Part shown: positions 44,713-46,775 of the stretch, in pieces
Layout of the letters: the number at the start of each line of letters is the position of its first letter
Position numbering within the stretch: position 1 is the first letter of the stretch
Virus record (IMG/VR): IMGVR_UViG_3300019776_000294
Coordinates: 1-46,775 of that record
Strand: one strand, 5' to 3'
Origin: a virus
DNA length: 46,775 nucleotides
Notes under the pieces: model-generated
Told to the model about the DNA's origin: nothing
What the model saw: the letters and a program-made list of their open reading frames with translations, nothing else
Database searches by the model: none
Program-made: the position numbers and the translations under genes

Positions 44713-46352
44713 TCGAGACTTTCAAAATATACGTTTCGTTCATTCACCGATGACACGTCCATGCGGCGGGCGCCCATGTCTGCGTCGATGATTCGCCAAT
44801 ACTTCCCATCGGGCTTGACCGTGATGGTGTCGGGCGCGGGTAGGCGGTTGTCACGCACCATCTGCAATCCTTCCTCCACGTTCTTTGGGCACATGGCGCC
44901 ACGCTTCCAAAACCATTGGACTGCGTGCTTGCGCACAAAGGCGCGCTCGTCCTCGATGGGCACCCACTCTGTGAACTGCGACACGCCACAGTGGTAGGTC
45001 ACTTTCAAACTGGCTGGGCGTGGGTGCTTTTCGTGACGGATGTAGGAAACCCGGTCAACCGGGTACAGCCTGGGCTGTTCCAGTGCGGCAACAATCACGG
45101 CATCAGCGGCTTCTGTGCCGTGGGCTGCGCCTCGTTGCCATTCATGGCCACAACCGGGGCAGACCATGATGCTGGTGTGCAGCAGTTCGTGACAGCTTGG
45201 GCACTCTTTGACAGGGGCCACCGACACGCTATCCCCCTTGCCACCTTTGCGCTTGACCTTGATTTGGTCAATGGGTCCGTGCCGCTCCACGTTGCCAGCG
45301 AAGTCGAGAACCAGGGTGTTCTCTTTGTCAGGGTGTTTGCGCAGACCACGGCCCATGATCTGAACGTACAGCCCGGTTGACTTGGTGGGGCGCAGCATCA
45401 CGATGCAATCAATGTTGGGTGCATCGAACCCGGTGGTCAGCAGCATCGCATTGAACAGGAATCGGATACGGCCCGATTTGAAGGCGGCAATCTTGGATTC
45501 GCGTTCGTGCGGGGTCATGTCACCGGTCACGAAGTCGGCAGGCCAACCGCGGTCTTTTGCAGCTTGGGCACAGTGCGCAGCATGCTCAACACCAGCACAG
45601 AACCCGAGAATGTGCTTACGGTCGTGTGCGTAGATGGCCACTTCATCCAGGGCACCGTGGATCAAATTGTCTTTGTCCATGGCCTTTTGCAGCTCGTTGG
45701 CCACAAATTCACCACCACGGGTATGCACGTCGCTGAGGTCTGCTTTGGTGGCGCCATTCTTGGCGACCAGGGGGCACAAGTAGCCGTCTTGAATCAGCTT
45801 ACCCACGTGGGCTTCGTAGGCAATGTCGGTGAAGATCCGCTCGTCGCCATCGGTCAGCAAGCCAGAGTCCATGCGGTAATGCGTGGCCGTCAGGCCAATG
45901 ACCTTCAACGCTGGGTTGTGGTGACGCAGGCCAGCCAAGAACCTGCCGTACATGGTGTCAGACCGTTTGCTGACCAAGTGGGCCTCGTCAATGATGACCA
46001 GATCAGTGCCCGCAAACTTGGTGGGCAGTGAGTGGATGGACTGAATGCCCGCGACGGTGATCTGTTCCTTCTGCTTGGACCCCACACCAGCAGACCAGAT
46101 GCCGATGGGGGCTTCTGGCCAATACCGGATGATGGCTTGGGCGTCTTGTTCGATCAGTTCCTTGACGTGAGTCAGCAGAATGATGCGTGTACCGGGGTAT
46201 GCCTCGATGGCGCCTTTGATGAAAGCGGCCATGGTCAGGCTTTTCCCGGCGCCGGTGGGTAGGACGATCAGGGGGTTACCGGTGTTTGAGGCAAAGTAGG
46301 CGTAGATGGCCTGGACCGCTTCGTTTTGGTAGGGGCGCAGGGAGACGGTCAT
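44709..46352 (-). CDS. DEAH-box DNA/RNA helicase (SSL2-like) with zinc ribbon
   Basis: 547 aa, ATG 46352 in an ATGA overlap with the Dcm stop. Superfamily 2 helicase: motif I PTGAGKS (residues 32-38), motif II DEAH (122-125), motif III TAT (155-157) and motif VI QIMGRGLRKH in the second RecA domain. A zinc-ribbon follows (CPSCHELLHTSIMVCPGCG) and then a C-terminal domain of about 140 residues. ATP-driven unwinding or translocation in phage replication or recombination is likely, as for similar phage helicases of COG1061 type. All motifs intact. It is the largest gene of the leftward operon seen here. Confidence 0.88.
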   Translation of the reverse strand: MTVSLRPYQNEAVQAIYAYFASNTGNPLIVLPTGAGKSLTMAAFIKGAIEAYPGTRIILLTHVKELIEQDAQAIIRYWPEAPIGIWSAGVGSKQKEQITVAGIQSIHSLPTKFAGTDLVIIDEAHLVSKRSDTMYGRFLAGLRHHNPALKVIGLTATHYRMDSGLLTDGDERIFTDIAYEAHVGKLIQDGYLCPLVAKNGATKADLSDVHTRGGEFVANELQKAMDKDNLIHGALDEVAIYAHDRKHILGFCAGVEHAAHCAQAAKDRGWPADFVTGDMTPHERESKIAAFKSGRIRFLFNAMLLTTGFDAPNIDCIVMLRPTKSTGLYVQIMGRGLRKHPDKENTLVLDFAGNVERHGPIDQIKVKRKGGKGDSVSVAPVKECPSCHELLHTSIMVCPGCGHEWQRGAAHGTEAADAVIVAALEQPRLYPVDRVSYIRHEKHPRPASLKVTYHCGVSQFTEWVPIEDERAFVRKHAVQWFWKRGAMCPKNVEEGLQMVRDNRLPAPDTITVKPDGKYWRIIDADMGARRMDVSSVNERNVYFESLE

Positions 46353-46775
46353 TCTGAATCCTTCATTGCGGCATCAATCCGTTTACCGATCCACCGAGCA
46401 CATGGCACAGCCCAGCTATTGCCCAGGGCTTTGTACTTTGGGCGATCCTTTGCTGGCTTGCCACGCACTGTGATGTCCAGGTAATCGTCGGGGAACCCTT
46501 GCAGTCGCGCGCATTCAACGGGAGTCAGGCGGCGGACTTGCATGGCGTGAGGCAGTACGTGCCCAGCGTCCACTGCTTGATTGCAGGCAAAGTTACCAGC
46601 GCCGTGGCCGTTAGGCCCGGTGTTGCAGGACAAGGTGCCAACGGTTGGTGCAAGCACATACGCCTTGTCCCCGCCACCCCCACTGGCACGCAGGCAGTTC
46701 TGTACCTCGTCACCCAGTTCAGCAGTTGCACCGCCCTCGCGGCCACGCAGGGCAACAGCCACGGCAGTCGGGTTC
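46349..46775 (-). CDS. DNA (cytosine-5)-methyltransferase, C-terminal part
   Basis: About 142 codons visible; the gene enters from beyond the right edge with its N-terminal catalytic half missing. Recognised by RRLTPVECARLQGFPDDY (motif IX/X region) and YKALGNSWAVPCARWIGKRI, the classic C-terminal end of phage Dcm-type enzymes. The GREGGATAELGDEVQ insert before it, with many Gly, is also typical for phage cytosine methyltransferases. It probably modifies phage DNA against host restriction. The catalytic Pro-Cys motif is outside the window. Confidence 0.85.
   Translation of the reverse strand, partial: NPTAVAVALRGREGGATAELGDEVQNCLRASGGGGDKAYVLAPTVGTLSCNTGPNGHGAGNFACNQAVDAGHVLPHAMQVRRLTPVECARLQGFPDDYLDITVRGKPAKDRPKYKALGNSWAVPCARWIGKRIDAAMKDSE

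Noticed and set aside
1-46775. CRISPR arrays, tRNA genes, insertion sequences
   Set aside because: No regularly spaced repeats, cloverleaf-like sequences or transposase genes with terminal inverted repeats were seen by eye.

Overview
This window is most of a temperate, short-tailed (podovirus) bacteriophage genome or prophage. The host is probably a betaproteobacterium of the Burkholderiales, perhaps Comamonadaceae. That host guess rests only on the moderately high GC, the codon habits and the overall gene set, which resembles the Burkholderia podophages of the Bcep22 group. No tRNA, rRNA, CRISPR array, insertion sequence or clear host gene is visible. Both window ends cut leftward genes (an HNH nuclease on the left, a cytosine methyltransferase on the right), so the phage is incomplete here. 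The repressor and most replication genes are not present.

Layout. Positions 1-413 are the start of a leftward operon. Positions 414-904 hold no convincing gene. They carry three DnaA-box matches, an AT-rich stretch, a dense cluster of GTTCC/GGAAC words and several palindromes, so they look like a divergent control region and a possible origin. From 905 to 42248 all genes read rightward, most with overlapping stop and start codons. They are a VRR-NUC nuclease and two small proteins, a lysis cassette (holin, transglycosylase endolysin, two spanins), terminase and portal, a block of paralogous structural proteins, scaffold/capsid/decoration, head-tail adaptors, tail and receptor-binding proteins with chaperones, a GNAT acetyltransferase, internal virion proteins, and a 4,476-residue polyvalent protein (transglycosylase, N6-type methyltransferase motifs, SNF2-like helicase, HExxH protease, PLxRFG motif). 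A small secreted-protein gene (a probable moron) follows. From 42753 to 46775 a leftward block carries integrase, a PrtN-like regulator, two small proteins, a DEAH helicase and a partial Dcm.

Regulation. Two motif families explain much of the non-coding DNA. One is a bipartite promoter-like motif, RTCGAATWG-N12-NAWAMT, with six good copies and two weaker ones at gene junctions. It precedes the portal, spike-base, scaffold, head-tail adaptor, tail hub, GNAT and giant-protein genes. The other is a palindrome, TTGAG-N5-CTCAA, found at the 5' ends of both divergent operons, around the scaffold-capsid unit and beside the integrase. One copy covers the -10 element of the scaffold promoter, and two cover start codons. 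I infer one repressor acting at dispersed sites, and a phage-specific activator or polymerase setting for the structural genes. Neither protein is proven by this sequence.
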